From CAZEER01 sp964586315 (lineage in GTDB: Bacteria > Fidelibacterota > Marinisomatia > Marinisomatales > UBA1611), in NCBI GenBank assembly GCA_964586315.1, contig CAZPHE010000001.1, positions 62,001-126,000 on the forward strand: a stretch of DNA of 64,000 bases. Reading direction: 5' to 3'. The stretch's first letter is position 1, and the number at the start of each line of letters is the position of its first letter. Shown piece after piece: positions 1 through 9,869 of the stretch. The notes beneath the pieces were generated by a model that made no database searches, had not been told where the DNA came from, and worked only from the letters and a program-made list of their open reading frames with translations. The position numbers and the translations under genes are program-made.

Positions 1-714
1 TGTGGCTATAACTGAATTTGGAATTGTTATTTCAATGTCATCTCGGGTCATGAAGCGCGTTGACCTTATTCCCATTTGTTTAACATATCCTCTTTCTCCT
101 GTCTCTAATAAAATATAATCACCCTCTTTAAAAGGAGCATCTGCCATTAAAAAAACTCCAGCAAAAAAATTGGAAACAGTATCCTTCGCTGCTAAACCCA
201 ACACAACTCCCAACACACCCGCTGAAGCTAGTATTCCATTAATATTTATATCCCAACTTAGAAAAACAAAATAAACACCAAATAAACCAATGGCTATTTT
301 TCCTAGATTATTAAAAAGCGGAAGAGTATTCTTCTTTAAAAATGATGTGGCTTTTTGCCTAGATGCCCATTCCATGGATAAAACTAATATTTTTGACACC
401 ACAAAAAGCCAAATAATAATAGTAATGGTTTTAAAAACGCCTACAAAGGCAAACTCAATATATGCTGGGAGCTTTGCCGTTTTAATTGAAATAATAAAAC
501 CAATAAATAGTATTGAATAAAAAATCGGCCTATGAAGCAGTTGGAGAATCCGGTCATCTAAAGATGTTTTTGTTTTATCAACTACCCGTTTAAAAATTAT
601 TGTAAATACAACGTCTATTAATTTAGCAGATATAATGGAAATCAAAATTAATGCAACGCCTTTCAACGCAGGATTAGAAAAGACTATATTATAATATTTG
701 CTAAGTTCAGTCAT
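1..714 (-). CDS. MscS-family mechanosensitive ion channel (3' part outside window)
   Basis: The reading frame is open from an ATG at 714 (reverse strand) to the left edge, giving 238 residues with no stop, so the C-terminal part is missing. The N-terminal third has hydrophobic membrane segments. The middle carries the pore-helix region of the MscS family, with Ala/Gly-rich packing followed by 'GLAAKDTVSNFFAG', and then the start of the beta domain ('FKEGDYI', 'IRSTRFMTRDD', 'ITIPNS'). MscS channels open under membrane tension and release solutes during hypo-osmotic shock. It lies on the same strand as the ABC transporter operon, about 80 bases past the nitrilase gene, so it could be the last gene of that transcript. 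The family call is firm; the subfamily is not resolved. Confidence 0.88.
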   Translation of the reverse strand, partial: MTELSKYYNIVFSNPALKGVALILISIISAKLIDVVFTIIFKRVVDKTKTSLDDRILQLLHRPIFYSILFIGFIISIKTAKLPAYIEFAFVGVFKTITIIIWLFVVSKILVLSMEWASRQKATSFLKKNTLPLFNNLGKIAIGLFGVYFVFLSWDININGILASAGVLGVVLGLAAKDTVSNFFAGVFLMADAPFKEGDYILLETGERGYVKQMGIRSTRFMTRDDIEITIPNSVIAT

Positions 715-796
715 ATGACTCCTAATTATAAATAATTAATGTTTGCTTTTTAAGTAAAAATTAATTTTACAAAGCAAAAATTGTTGATCCTTGGTT

Positions 797-1603
797 TTAT
801 TTTTTATATGCTTGGAACAATTGAGGGTTTTCTTTAAATGCTTTGATTGGTGTGCTTACACCCGCAATACCAGATTTCCTAAGATATCTAACCCGTTCAA
901 AATCAATAACGGCTGTTTGCATATACGCTCCTTCTCCGCTTTCCTGTAGTACAAATCCTTCTGGATCAATAATCATAGAACCTCCTACTCCTCCAAATCC
1001 TACTCCATTACATGAAACGATATAACACTGTTGTGTAATTGCAGCTGCCCTTGCTATTACCTGCTCTTGATATCTGTCTCCTGTTGTTGTCATTGTTGGA
1101 ACTACTATCAGTTCAGCCCCAATGCTGGTTAAATCTCTAGCAACTTCAGGAAACCACAAATCATAACAAATCATAATCCCAATGGCACCAACACCTTCAA
1201 TAGAAAAAACAAATGGTTCTTTACCTGGTTTTGTTTGTTCATAAGGACACCAGGGATATCTTTTACGATATTTCCCCACTAAATCTCCTTGAGGTGAAAA
1301 AACAGGAGTGGTGTTAAAAATATCATCTCCTGACCTTTCATAAATACTACCTGGGATTAACCACACGCCATAACGTTTAGCTAATGTTGAAAATGACATT
1401 GTTAAGTTTCCAGGTATTTCTTCAGCTTGCTCATGCATATCCAGAGTCAAATCAATAAGTGACAGCTCTGGAAAAACAACCATATTAATTTGTGGAAATA
1501 ATTTATTAATATGAATCAATTGTTTCTCAGCTTCTAATAAATTTTTCTTTTGTTCTTTATGAACAAACATCTGAAGCGAGGCAATAGTAATAGGGTTGTT
1601 CAT
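797..1603 (-). CDS. Carbon-nitrogen hydrolase (nitrilase superfamily)
   Basis: This 268-residue protein has the complete Glu-Lys-Cys triad of the nitrilase superfamily: Glu46 in 'VFPELS', Lys114 in 'KYRKRYPW' and Cys146 in 'ICYDLWFPE'. The family hydrolyses C-N bonds of amides, carbamoyl groups or nitriles through a thioester on the cysteine. The length is normal for a single-domain cytoplasmic amidase. Exact substrate cannot be read; aliphatic amidase, formamidase and N-carbamoyl amidase remain possible. It begins 18 bases after the ABC transporter ATPase stop, so it is probably the last gene of the importer operon, and may act on the imported compound (inference). Confidence 0.88.
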   Translation of the reverse strand: MNNPITIASLQMFVHKEQKKNLLEAEKQLIHINKLFPQINMVVFPELSLIDLTLDMHEQAEEIPGNLTMSFSTLAKRYGVWLIPGSIYERSGDDIFNTTPVFSPQGDLVGKYRKRYPWCPYEQTKPGKEPFVFSIEGVGAIGIMICYDLWFPEVARDLTSIGAELIVVPTMTTTGDRYQEQVIARAAAITQQCYIVSCNGVGFGGVGGSMIIDPEGFVLQESGEGAYMQTAVIDFERVRYLRKSGIAGVSTPIKAFKENPQLFQAYKK

Positions 1604-1621
1604 TTGAAATTTCCTCCAAAA

Positions 1622-3184
1622 TTATATATCATTTTTATGGGCCATCCACGCGTTAGAATCTATTAATTTTTTTGTATAATCGTGCGATGGGTTAAATAAT
1701 ACATCATCTTTATCTCCCAACTCAATAATTTTTCCTTTATATAGTACTGCAATACGATCAGATATTTCTGAAACTACTTCCAAATCATGGGATATGAAAA
1801 TATATGATATCTGGTTTTGGATTTGAATTGCTTTTAACAGTTCCAATATCTTGTCTTGAGTATGTATATCAAGCGCTGATGTGGGTTCATCTAATATTAA
1901 TATTGATGGGTTTAGCATTAAAGCTCTAGCGATAGAAACCCGTTGTCGTTGTCCTCCTGATGTTTGATATGGAAATAACTGTAGTAGATTATGATCCAAA
2001 TGAATTTTATTAAGCATATCCATTATTTTAGTTTTCATACTTTTCGGTTCTTTAAGTCCACTTAAAATTAATGGTTCTGCTAATATATCATAGATAGTCA
2101 TTCGGGGGTTTAAAGACCCAAAGCTATCTTGAAACACTGCTCCAATTATTTTATCTGACCTAGTTGTACTATCTTCATTTTGGTGTTCAGAGAAAATCAC
2201 ATCTCCAGAATCTCGCTCTATTATATTTAATATTGCTTTTACTAATGTTGTTTTTCCGCTTCCAGATTCTCCTATTATACCCAATGTTTCCCCTTTATAA
2301 ATTTCAAATGTTACACCGTTTAACGCTGAAACTGTTTTTATGTTTTTGCCATACGTTTTACTTAGGTTTTTTAAATGTAATATCGGCTCTGAACGGTTTT
2401 GATATTTTGGTTTTGATATTTTATCTGGAATCTTTTTAAGATTTTTTATATATATATCACTAGACTTACCAACTGTTTTTCTATCATCTATATCTACTAT
2501 TCTTCCTGATTGTAAAACTGCAATTCTATCACAATATTTTTGGACACTAATTAAATCATGCGAAATAATCAGCACTGCAACCTGAAGATCTTTTTGGAGA
2601 GTGAATAATAGATTCAAAATCTCTATTTTGATATTAGTATCTAAGCCTGTTGTTATCTCATCAGCAATAATAAAATCAGGATCAACCGACATAGCTAAAG
2701 CAATCATAATTCTTTGCATTTGGCCACCTGATAGTTGATGCGGATACCGGTCTAATATACCCGAGACATCATGAAGGCGCACCTTTTGAATCCATTCTAG
2801 AATATGTTTTTTTGCTTCAGTTTTATCATAGCCAAATCTTTTGATAAGAATGATAGAGAACTGTGTTGCGATTGTTTGTAAAGGATTCAATGATTGCATT
2901 GGATCCTGGGGTATCATTGTTACTTTTATTCCTCGCAGTCTTGAAAGACTTGTAAATGAATCAAAAAAATGTGCAATGTGTCCACCAGAAATCAAGCATC
3001 CCTTTGGTACCAAGTCAATCAAGGCAAAACCAAGCATGCTTTTTCCACTTCCAGTCTGACCGACAAGGCCCAGTTTTTCACCTTTTTTAATATTTAGGTT
3101 TATTTTATCCAGTATGACTATCGGCTTAATTTTGGAAAGTGATTTAATTTCCAAATCTCTAATCTCATAAAGATTATTATTCAT
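1622..3184 (-). CDS. ABC transporter ATP-binding protein, fused double ATPase (DppD-DppF type)
   Basis: This 520-residue protein carries two complete nucleotide-binding domains in one chain. Domain 1 has Walker A 'GQTGSGKS' (42-49), signature 'LSGGQ' (151-155) and Walker B with 'ADE' near 175. Domain 2 has Walker A 'GESGSGKT' (305-312), 'TSGGQRQR' near 413 and 'LILDEPTSALD' near 435. Oligopeptide-type importers normally use two separate ATPases (DppD and DppF); fused versions such as YejF or GsiA do the same job. It sits at the inner face of the membrane and powers the two permeases encoded just upstream. Its start overlaps the end of the DppC-like gene by 8 bases, which suggests translational coupling. 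Confidence 0.93.
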   Translation of the reverse strand: MNNNLYEIRDLEIKSLSKIKPIVILDKINLNIKKGEKLGLVGQTGSGKSMLGFALIDLVPKGCLISGGHIAHFFDSFTSLSRLRGIKVTMIPQDPMQSLNPLQTIATQFSIILIKRFGYDKTEAKKHILEWIQKVRLHDVSGILDRYPHQLSGGQMQRIMIALAMSVDPDFIIADEITTGLDTNIKIEILNLLFTLQKDLQVAVLIISHDLISVQKYCDRIAVLQSGRIVDIDDRKTVGKSSDIYIKNLKKIPDKISKPKYQNRSEPILHLKNLSKTYGKNIKTVSALNGVTFEIYKGETLGIIGESGSGKTTLVKAILNIIERDSGDVIFSEHQNEDSTTRSDKIIGAVFQDSFGSLNPRMTIYDILAEPLILSGLKEPKSMKTKIMDMLNKIHLDHNLLQLFPYQTSGGQRQRVSIARALMLNPSILILDEPTSALDIHTQDKILELLKAIQIQNQISYIFISHDLEVVSEISDRIAVLYKGKIIELGDKDDVLFNPSHDYTKKLIDSNAWMAHKNDI

Positions 3185-4022
3185 TGTTTAAATTCTTTTC
3201 GTTAGAAGTAGCACGTAATTCATCGCCTATAATGTTAAATGAGGTAACTGTTAATACTATGAAAATTCCCGGGAAAAACACTTCCCACCAATGATTTATA
3301 AATTGTGCACGTGACTGTGTAATCAGCAACCCCCATTCCACATCTGGATGTTGTGCTCCTAAACCTATAAAAGAAAGTCCCGCTACAGTTAATATTGCAT
3401 AGCCCGCATCAATAGTGGCTTGTGTTAAAATTGAGCTAAAACTGTTTGGTATTATGTGGGTTTTAATAATATGAAACTTGCCCGCACCCATGCTTCTGGA
3501 TATAGAAACATAGTCCAAAGAAGAAATAATTAAAGCCTGAGATCGTGCTATTCTAACGTACCATGGGAACCAAGAAATTGAGATTCCAAGTATAACGCTA
3601 TTTAATGATGGACCAAGTGCAGCGGCTATAGCAAGCGGCATTATTAAAGGAGGAAATGCTAGAAAACCATCGGTGATTCTCATTATTGCTTCATCAATTC
3701 GAGCGCCGGAAATCCCAGAAAACATTCCAATAGGAACCCCTATCAAAATAGAAAAAAAAACAACCCCAAATGCTACTTTCAAGGAATAAAATCCGGCACG
3801 AATAGTAATGGTAAAGATGTCTCTACCCGCTGTATCGGTACCAAACCAGTGAGAAAAAGATGGTGGTTGCCCTGCAATATCAAAATGGACAGCTCCATAT
3901 ATATCTTGTTCATATGGTGAGATAAATGGAATCAATACTGATAAGAAGAACAGACTACCCAGGAAGACGAGGGCAGGCACCACTGATTTTCTTAAAATTA
4001 AATTTTTTATAAATATTTTCAT
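3177..4022 (-). CDS. ABC transporter permease, DppC/OppC family
   Basis: An inner-membrane permease of about 280 residues with an N-terminal membrane helix, a periplasmic segment containing the DppC-type 'HWFGTDTAGRD', and the BPD_transp_1 core. The cytoplasmic EAA loop is visible as 'SRSMGAGKFHIIKTHIIPN', which contacts the ATPase. I chose the ATG at 4022 ('MKIFIKN') because it follows the upstream permease stop by one base. A longer frame starts at 4055 but would overlap that gene by 32 bases. It forms the heteromeric pore with the DppB-like protein encoded upstream. Confidence 0.92.
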   Translation of the reverse strand: MKIFIKNLILRKSVVPALVFLGSLFFLSVLIPFISPYEQDIYGAVHFDIAGQPPSFSHWFGTDTAGRDIFTITIRAGFYSLKVAFGVVFFSILIGVPIGMFSGISGARIDEAIMRITDGFLAFPPLIMPLAIAAALGPSLNSVILGISISWFPWYVRIARSQALIISSLDYVSISRSMGAGKFHIIKTHIIPNSFSSILTQATIDAGYAILTVAGLSFIGLGAQHPDVEWGLLITQSRAQFINHWWEVFFPGIFIVLTVTSFNIIGDELRATSNEKNLNNE

Positions 4023-4023
4023 T

Positions 4024-5037
4024 TTATTTGTGTATTCTGGGATCAACAATTCCATAAAAAATATCTATTAAAAAATTTATGATTATATATGTTGCCGTAT
4101 AAAGAAGCGTGACTCCTATAATGGCAGGAAAATCATTTGTTAAAACCGAAAGAACGCTAAACTGACCAAGGCCTGGCCAATCAAAAATTGATTCTACAAG
4201 AAAAGTACCACCAAGCATAAGACCAACGCTCAACCCCGCTACAGTAGAGACAGGAACCAGTGTGTTCTTATACGCAGTTTTTCTGATGACTTCACTATTA
4301 TTGAAGCCATAAGAAATAAAAGTTTTAAAAAATGGTTCCTCCATTGTTTCAATCATTGCAGCGCGAGTATTGCGCAATATAACCCCCAACACACCACACG
4401 CCATGGTCAAACTAGGGAGGATCATGTGCTGTAATCCATCAAGGAACAAGTTCCATTGTCCAGAAAGCAAACTATCCATCAATAAAAACCCACTGTTATA
4501 GATTAATTGAGAGTCCAAAGAAGAAAAACCCGCATAACGTCCATGAAGAGGAAGCCAATGTAAAATCCCAAAAAAGATTAACTGTAAAATCATACCAAGC
4601 CAGAAAATGGGTATAGACAAGCCAAGATATCCAAAGCCCCTGGCAAAATAATCAAATAATGTGTTTGATTTAAATGCCGACACTAAACCCATTGGAAACC
4701 CAAGTATAATTGCTATTAACATTGAAATTAAAACAAGTTCGAAAGTTGCAGAAAAACGATTTTTCAGCTCTACAATTACAGGTTGTCTTGTTCGCAATGA
4801 AACACCAAGATCCAGCGTTCCAACATCTTTTAAAAATGATATATACTGCTTATGAACAGGTTGATTTAAACCTAGGTTTTCTCTAGCAATTTCAAGTTGA
4901 TCTTTAGTGGGATGCTCTCCAACCCATAAGGACACTGGGTCTCCAGGAAGCAAACGAATAATAAAAAAAATTACACTACTGACAATAAGCATAATTAAAG
5001 CCATGGAAAACAACCTGTGAATACAGTATCTATACAT
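4024..5037 (-). CDS. ABC transporter permease, DppB/OppB family
   Basis: A 337-residue permease with the DppB layout: an N-terminal helix ending in 'FFIIRLLPGDPV', a periplasmic stretch with 'LGLNQP' and 'LGVSLRTRQPV', then a five-to-six helix core. The EAA loop includes 'RAAMIETMEEPFFKT' and 'SYGFNNSEVIRK'. Its ATG shares one base with the TGA stop of the upstream binding-protein gene, a TGATG junction typical of coupled translation. Together with the DppC-like protein and the fused ATPase it makes a peptide/opine/nickel-type importer. The substrate cannot be deduced from the permease. Confidence 0.93.
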   Translation of the reverse strand: MYRYCIHRLFSMALIMLIVSSVIFFIIRLLPGDPVSLWVGEHPTKDQLEIARENLGLNQPVHKQYISFLKDVGTLDLGVSLRTRQPVIVELKNRFSATFELVLISMLIAIILGFPMGLVSAFKSNTLFDYFARGFGYLGLSIPIFWLGMILQLIFFGILHWLPLHGRYAGFSSLDSQLIYNSGFLLMDSLLSGQWNLFLDGLQHMILPSLTMACGVLGVILRNTRAAMIETMEEPFFKTFISYGFNNSEVIRKTAYKNTLVPVSTVAGLSVGLMLGGTFLVESIFDWPGLGQFSVLSVLTNDFPAIIGVTLLYTATYIIINFLIDIFYGIVDPRIHK

Positions 5038-6629
5038 CAGCTTTTGATTAAACTATAAATAAACACAGTGGAATAGGCGGGATTATTTTTAAAGCCCTTT
5101 ATGTTGCTCTTGCGCACTGATGGAACCTTTATGTCTACTGCAGGAATAACAACACAATCATTTATAAGTATATCTTGCAATTTTTTATATATTTTTTTAG
5201 AAGCTTCAGGGTCATTAGATTCTAGTTTCCATGCTTTTCTTGTTAGAGAATCCACAAGGGTGTTACTATAATAAGAAAGATTAAATAGTGGGTTTTGTTG
5301 ACTATAGTATAATGAAAAAAACCAGTCTGATGGAGATGAAACTGTTGGCCACCAAGCCATAGAGATAATATTAGGCGCTGTTTCTAAATTTTTTGCTTTA
5401 TCCCAATTCGTGGACCACAATCCCGGTTTCAAATCAAGAGACACTCCTATTTTTCTAAGATTATCTAATAACATAAAAGCAGTTAATCGATATTCTTCAT
5501 AGGTAGAGACAAAAGAAAAATTGGTTTTTGTATTATCTGGGTTTATTTTCGATTTTTTTAGATAATGCCTAGCCATGTCTAAATCGAATTTTACAAGACT
5601 ATCTGGCTGCTGAAACAACGGTATGTTTTGAGGTATCAATCCCCTTGGTTCAACTGCAGCATTTTTATATATATGCTTCACAAGCGTCTCTCGATCAAGA
5701 GAAGACGCTATCGCTCTTCGAAACCAAATGTTGTCTGTGGGGTGTTTTTTGGTATTTAATAGATAGAACTCATTGGTCCAGGAATTAATATAAGATACGG
5801 AAACATTTGGATTTTTATCTAATGTTTTTAATAATTGTGGAGGAATTAAAATAGCATAGTCGGCTAGTCCGTTTTCAATCATTTGTAATCGAGTGGAAGC
5901 TTCAGATGCTACTTGAATTAAAACCGAATTGTAATGATTAGATCTCTCCCATCCTTTCCAATAGTTATCAAATTTTTCTAATAGTATGTATTTGTTTCTA
6001 ACCCATTTTTTAAGGAAATATGGCCCAGTACCAGCACTAAACCCATTACGAAGAGAATCTTTAGAAATATTATCAATAGAAGGTGAGTAAATCCACGCAC
6101 CATATTGAGAACTAACAATTTTATCCAAAGGTACAGATGAAGAAAGGGTAAACGTAATCTTATGTGGAGAATCTATTAGTATTTGATCTACAGCAGACCA
6201 TATATAGCTCGCGCCTCCATTCAATTTTTTATTTCGCTCTACAACATACTTTACAGCTTTAGCATTAAAATCTGTACCGTCATGAAACGACACATTTTTT
6301 CTTAAATTAAACTGCCATGTTAGACCATCGCTGGATTTTGAATAAGAAGTCGCAAGTCCAGGTAAAAATTTTCCATGCCCACTTTCTCCATCGTACCACA
6401 AAAGAGGCTCGTACATATTAGACAACGGCAAAATTTCCAGAGAGAATGCAGTTGCCGGATCCCAGTCTTTCACATCATCATAAGTTACAATTACAAACGT
6501 ATCATTATCCTTCGATGGCGTTTGGGTACAAGAAAGTTGTATTAAAACCAATAAAATTGATAAAACATAAAAACAAACTAAGTCTAACTTATTTTTTGAT
6601 ATCTTAAACATGAACAAACAATTATCCAT
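5037..6629 (-). CDS. ABC transporter substrate-binding lipoprotein, SBP_bac_5 (DppA/OppA) family
   Basis: A 530-residue binding protein and first gene of the importer operon. The N-terminus has a hydrophobic stretch and a lipobox 'LIQLSC', so it should be a lipoprotein tethered outside the inner membrane. The family-5 fold shows in 'DWDPATAFS', 'MYEPLLWYD', 'LRKNVSFHDGTDFNA' and 'AGTGPYFLKKW'. These proteins deliver peptides, opines, nickel complexes or similar ligands to the DppBC pore. An internal start at 6611 (MFKIS) would give a more typical signal peptide; both starts are possible. No ligand can be assigned from the visible residues. Confidence 0.92.
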   Translation of the reverse strand: MDNCLFMFKISKNKLDLVCFYVLSILLVLIQLSCTQTPSKDNDTFVIVTYDDVKDWDPATAFSLEILPLSNMYEPLLWYDGESGHGKFLPGLATSYSKSSDGLTWQFNLRKNVSFHDGTDFNAKAVKYVVERNKKLNGGASYIWSAVDQILIDSPHKITFTLSSSVPLDKIVSSQYGAWIYSPSIDNISKDSLRNGFSAGTGPYFLKKWVRNKYILLEKFDNYWKGWERSNHYNSVLIQVASEASTRLQMIENGLADYAILIPPQLLKTLDKNPNVSVSYINSWTNEFYLLNTKKHPTDNIWFRRAIASSLDRETLVKHIYKNAAVEPRGLIPQNIPLFQQPDSLVKFDLDMARHYLKKSKINPDNTKTNFSFVSTYEEYRLTAFMLLDNLRKIGVSLDLKPGLWSTNWDKAKNLETAPNIISMAWWPTVSSPSDWFFSLYYSQQNPLFNLSYYSNTLVDSLTRKAWKLESNDPEASKKIYKKLQDILINDCVVIPAVDIKVPSVRKSNIKGFKNNPAYSTVFIYSLIKS

Positions 6630-6664
6630 TTAAAAAACATTATACAGGAGATGAATATATAATT

Positions 6665-8347
6665 TTATTTGCTAAGTATCATTTTTCTTGTTTGTGTTAT
6701 CGGCCCTGATTTTAATTGACAAAAATAAACGCCGCTAGAAACCAATTGATTTTTATTATTGACTCCTTTCCATGACACATTATGGAATCCAGCATTTTGA
6801 ATACCTTCATAAGCTATATAGACTAATTTCCCAGATAAATCATATATTTTTAATGAAATATATTCTGCGCTATTTAAACTATAAGTGATTTTTGTATCTG
6901 GGTTAAAGGGATTTGGGAAATTTTGAAAGATGGAAATAGAATTTGGTGGTGTTGTTTCTTTATTTTTTATATTAAGCGTACCATCATATTCGATCATAAA
7001 TAAATGTGGTTTGTCAGGAGCAAAACTGGCAGATGAAAAAACAATATCATTTTTATCATCATTATCAATATCCCCAGTAAAGAGCTTTGCAACTCGTAAT
7101 TTTCCTTGGTCATTGCCCGGAATATAGTTGTCTGTTGTATCATCCATAAAAATAATCCGCTCTGAATAATTTTCGATTAATAATGGATTCCCTCCATTAT
7201 ATTCCCAATCATACAAAGACTCATTATAATGTCCCGCTAAATAAAGATTGGGATTTCCATCGCTATCAGCATCTCCAATTATTATTTGACGCAATCCTCC
7301 ACTATAACTAGCAAAATAATTAAAATCAGCGAAAGAAAGAGTGCTTACGTCATCTATGTTTCCTGCTACATAGAACCTTCCTGGTTCTAAAAGAGTTCCA
7401 GTTAAAGTATTGGTTCCAGACGTTAAAATAAACAGTTCATTGGATCCATCATTATTGATATCATGTACAAGCAGCCCCTGATTTGCTCTTTCATAAAATT
7501 GTGAGCTCCCATAAAAATCAGTCTGGTATTCATACTGGTCTTGTCCAGTATTTTCATATACTATGATATGATAATATTCATAACCAACATTATAGATTTC
7601 TTTGAGCCCATCACCATCAAGATCGCCTACCGATATATTATAACCGCTCCAATTTGTCCATCCATTATCTTCAAACTCTATATTAAAAACTGCAGAATCA
7701 TTTATAAGAGTATCTAATTCAAATATCATTAATCTACTGCTCCCACCAGTGGTGTGATCTTCCCATGGTCCATCCATTACCGACACAATAATTTCTTGCT
7801 TACTGTCACCATCAATATCTTCTACAAATAGCTGCCCAGCCTCCCAGACACTATCTAGCCCCATATCCCATGTGTATGTTGGTGCAGATGGAAAAGTAAT
7901 AGAATCTGGGTTCCATTCAAAAATTTGCAAACCATTTTGTCCAGAAACACCGGGGCTGGTATCCACGAGCGATAAAATCTCTGGGTTATTATCTCCATCT
8001 ATGTCGCCCACAGCGACACTTGAATAAGCATCATAGGCACAGCTTAAATCGTAAAATGTATATACCCATTGCACAGCAATAGAATCATTATTTATTGCTT
8101 CATAATGATATACGCCATTACAATACTGACCTGCGTATGCACTCGCCACCACAAAATCACCAAAACCGTCATTATCAAAATCATAGGGCCCGACCATACT
8201 CCAGGGTGGTCCCGCTGGGATTAAACCACCTTCACCCCAGGTACTATCATGCCATTGTAAAACAAAACTGCTGTCTATTTCTGTAGCAACAATACTGGTT
8301 AGGCTCAGAGTAAAAAAAAACAAAACCGATAGAAAGACTTTTCTCAT
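6665..8347 (-). CDS. Secreted FG-GAP/VCBS-repeat protein with T9SS-type C-terminal sorting domain
   Basis: A 560-residue protein with a clear signal peptide ('VLFFFTLSLTSIVATE'). At least seven acidic repeat cores of the FG-GAP/VCBS type are spread along it: 'DFDNDGFGD', 'DIDGDNNPE', 'DIDGDSKQE', 'DLDGDGLKE', 'DINNDGSNE', 'DADSDGNPN' and 'DIDNDDKND'. Such repeats form a beta-propeller and bind calcium. The last 80 residues are a T9SS-like sorting domain starting 'FPNPFNPDTKI' and ending in a strand-rich module with 'YDLSGKLV' and a Lys-rich tail. It is expected on the cell surface or released; function beyond that is unknown. It is in the same direction as the importer operon but its operon membership is unclear. 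Confidence 0.85.
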   Translation of the reverse strand: MRKVFLSVLFFFTLSLTSIVATEIDSSFVLQWHDSTWGEGGLIPAGPPWSMVGPYDFDNDGFGDFVVASAYAGQYCNGVYHYEAINNDSIAVQWVYTFYDLSCAYDAYSSVAVGDIDGDNNPEILSLVDTSPGVSGQNGLQIFEWNPDSITFPSAPTYTWDMGLDSVWEAGQLFVEDIDGDSKQEIIVSVMDGPWEDHTTGGSSRLMIFELDTLINDSAVFNIEFEDNGWTNWSGYNISVGDLDGDGLKEIYNVGYEYYHIIVYENTGQDQYEYQTDFYGSSQFYERANQGLLVHDINNDGSNELFILTSGTNTLTGTLLEPGRFYVAGNIDDVSTLSFADFNYFASYSGGLRQIIIGDADSDGNPNLYLAGHYNESLYDWEYNGGNPLLIENYSERIIFMDDTTDNYIPGNDQGKLRVAKLFTGDIDNDDKNDIVFSSASFAPDKPHLFMIEYDGTLNIKNKETTPPNSISIFQNFPNPFNPDTKITYSLNSAEYISLKIYDLSGKLVYIAYEGIQNAGFHNVSWKGVNNKNQLVSSGVYFCQLKSGPITQTRKMILSK

Positions 8348-8417
8348 TATAAATTCCTTTAATAATATTCAATTACTGAATATGATAATAGTATATTTCA
8401 ATAGAAGTTAGAGTACT

Positions 8418-9854
8418 ATGAAAAAAGTATCCATTATATCATATAAAAACTTGGTCCTTATTCAATTATATTCTCAACTATTGTCTAATGAACCATTTCT
8501 AGAAATACGCCCCTATGTTGTGCCAAGCTTTGAGCAATATCCTGCTTCTCACAATGTTGATCACCACTATCCGTATACTAATCAAACTGATAATATCTTT
8601 TTAAGATTTGATGGAATCGAGTTTACAGATAATCTTTTATATCCAGAATGTATATCGGGAATGTCTTGCTATGATGGACATTCTGGAGTTGATTACTATA
8701 TGCCTTTTTACAATCCAATTTTAGCACCTGCAGAAGGATATGTTTTGTGGGCATCGTTTTCACCTCCCGCTGATCCATGTCCTGGGGGAATTACACCCAA
8801 TGGTGATCAGGGAACAATTATCATTGCACACGGGAACAGTTATTATAGTGTTTATTTACATATGGCCGATCCATTAAATGTGTCTGTTGGTGATAATGTT
8901 GTAACAGGTGACACTCTGGGCTTTAATGGTAGCACCGGCTGTGCAATAAATGCACATTTACATTTTGAGATTCGCAAGGATAATTGGTTCTTTGATACTA
9001 GCGAACCATATACAATAGACCCTTTCGGGTGGTGGCATGATACTCCCGATCCCGTTGAAGAGTTTCGTGGCAATCGAAGCGAATGGCTATGGGTTTCAGA
9101 TTTTTTAGTTGATGATGGAGATAACGGTTTTCAACGATTTCAAGGACCAGATTGGTCTTATTTAAATTCAGGATTTAATAATGATTGTTGGATTGCCCCA
9201 GCAGTAGAGGATCCATCAAACAGTCGACACTATGCAATTTGGGTCCCATTTCTGGATGATACCACAGAATATAACATAGAAGTATTTATCCCAAGTGGTG
9301 TCGATGCATCAACAGAAGCGATCTATGAATTAAACATAAAAAATGAAGACGGAACGAGCTCAAAAACAAACATTATATTTAATCAGAATTCAAACCCAAA
9401 CAATTTTTCTACCATCGGAACAATGGAGCTACCATCGGGTTCTAATTGCAGTATAATTCTAAGAGACATTGTTAATACTTCGTCCATTGGATCAAATGTT
9501 GTGTTTGATGCAATTCGTTTTACGTCAGTTGTTAATTCTATTTCTTCAAAAAAACATAAAAATATTATTATTTCAGAAAAAGTTATAATTCAATCTATAT
9601 TTCCAAACCCTTTTAACTCTTCAACAACTATATTCTACAATGTAAAAATGCAAGGAGACATTAACATTTTAATATTTGATTCATTAGGAAAAATTGTCAT
9701 CAATATATTTCAAAAAAATCAATTGCCGGGAACTTATCGTTTTAAATGGAATGGTGAAACGCAATCCGGTCTTAGTGTACATTCAGGGATTTACTTTCTT
9801 TCTCTTTCAATGAATAATCTTAATTCAGTAAGAAAACTGGTCTATTTAAAATAA
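8418..9854 (+). CDS. Secreted M23-family (LytM-like) metallopeptidase with C-terminal sorting domain
   Basis: The N-terminal third is an M23 zinc endopeptidase domain: His88 and Asp92 in 'HSGVDYYMPF', then 'NAHLHFEIR' near residue 178, which supplies the last zinc ligand and catalytic His. The core also has 'ILAPAEGYV' and 'YLHMADP'. M23 enzymes cut peptide bridges in peptidoglycan or glycine-rich proteins. A middle beta domain (about 200-370) is unassigned. The C-terminus is a sorting domain with 'IFPNPFNSSTTI' and a final 'RKLVYLK'. The first 25 residues make a weak signal peptide, so the true start or export signal is uncertain. It diverges from the FG-GAP gene across 70 bases. Confidence 0.85.
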   Translation: MKKVSIISYKNLVLIQLYSQLLSNEPFLEIRPYVVPSFEQYPASHNVDHHYPYTNQTDNIFLRFDGIEFTDNLLYPECISGMSCYDGHSGVDYYMPFYNPILAPAEGYVLWASFSPPADPCPGGITPNGDQGTIIIAHGNSYYSVYLHMADPLNVSVGDNVVTGDTLGFNGSTGCAINAHLHFEIRKDNWFFDTSEPYTIDPFGWWHDTPDPVEEFRGNRSEWLWVSDFLVDDGDNGFQRFQGPDWSYLNSGFNNDCWIAPAVEDPSNSRHYAIWVPFLDDTTEYNIEVFIPSGVDASTEAIYELNIKNEDGTSSKTNIIFNQNSNPNNFSTIGTMELPSGSNCSIILRDIVNTSSIGSNVVFDAIRFTSVVNSISSKKHKNIIISEKVIIQSIFPNPFNSSTTIFYNVKMQGDINILIFDSLGKIVINIFQKNQLPGTYRFKWNGETQSGLSVHSGIYFLSLSMNNLNSVRKLVYLK

Positions 9855-9869
9855 TTTGTCCAATTTGAA

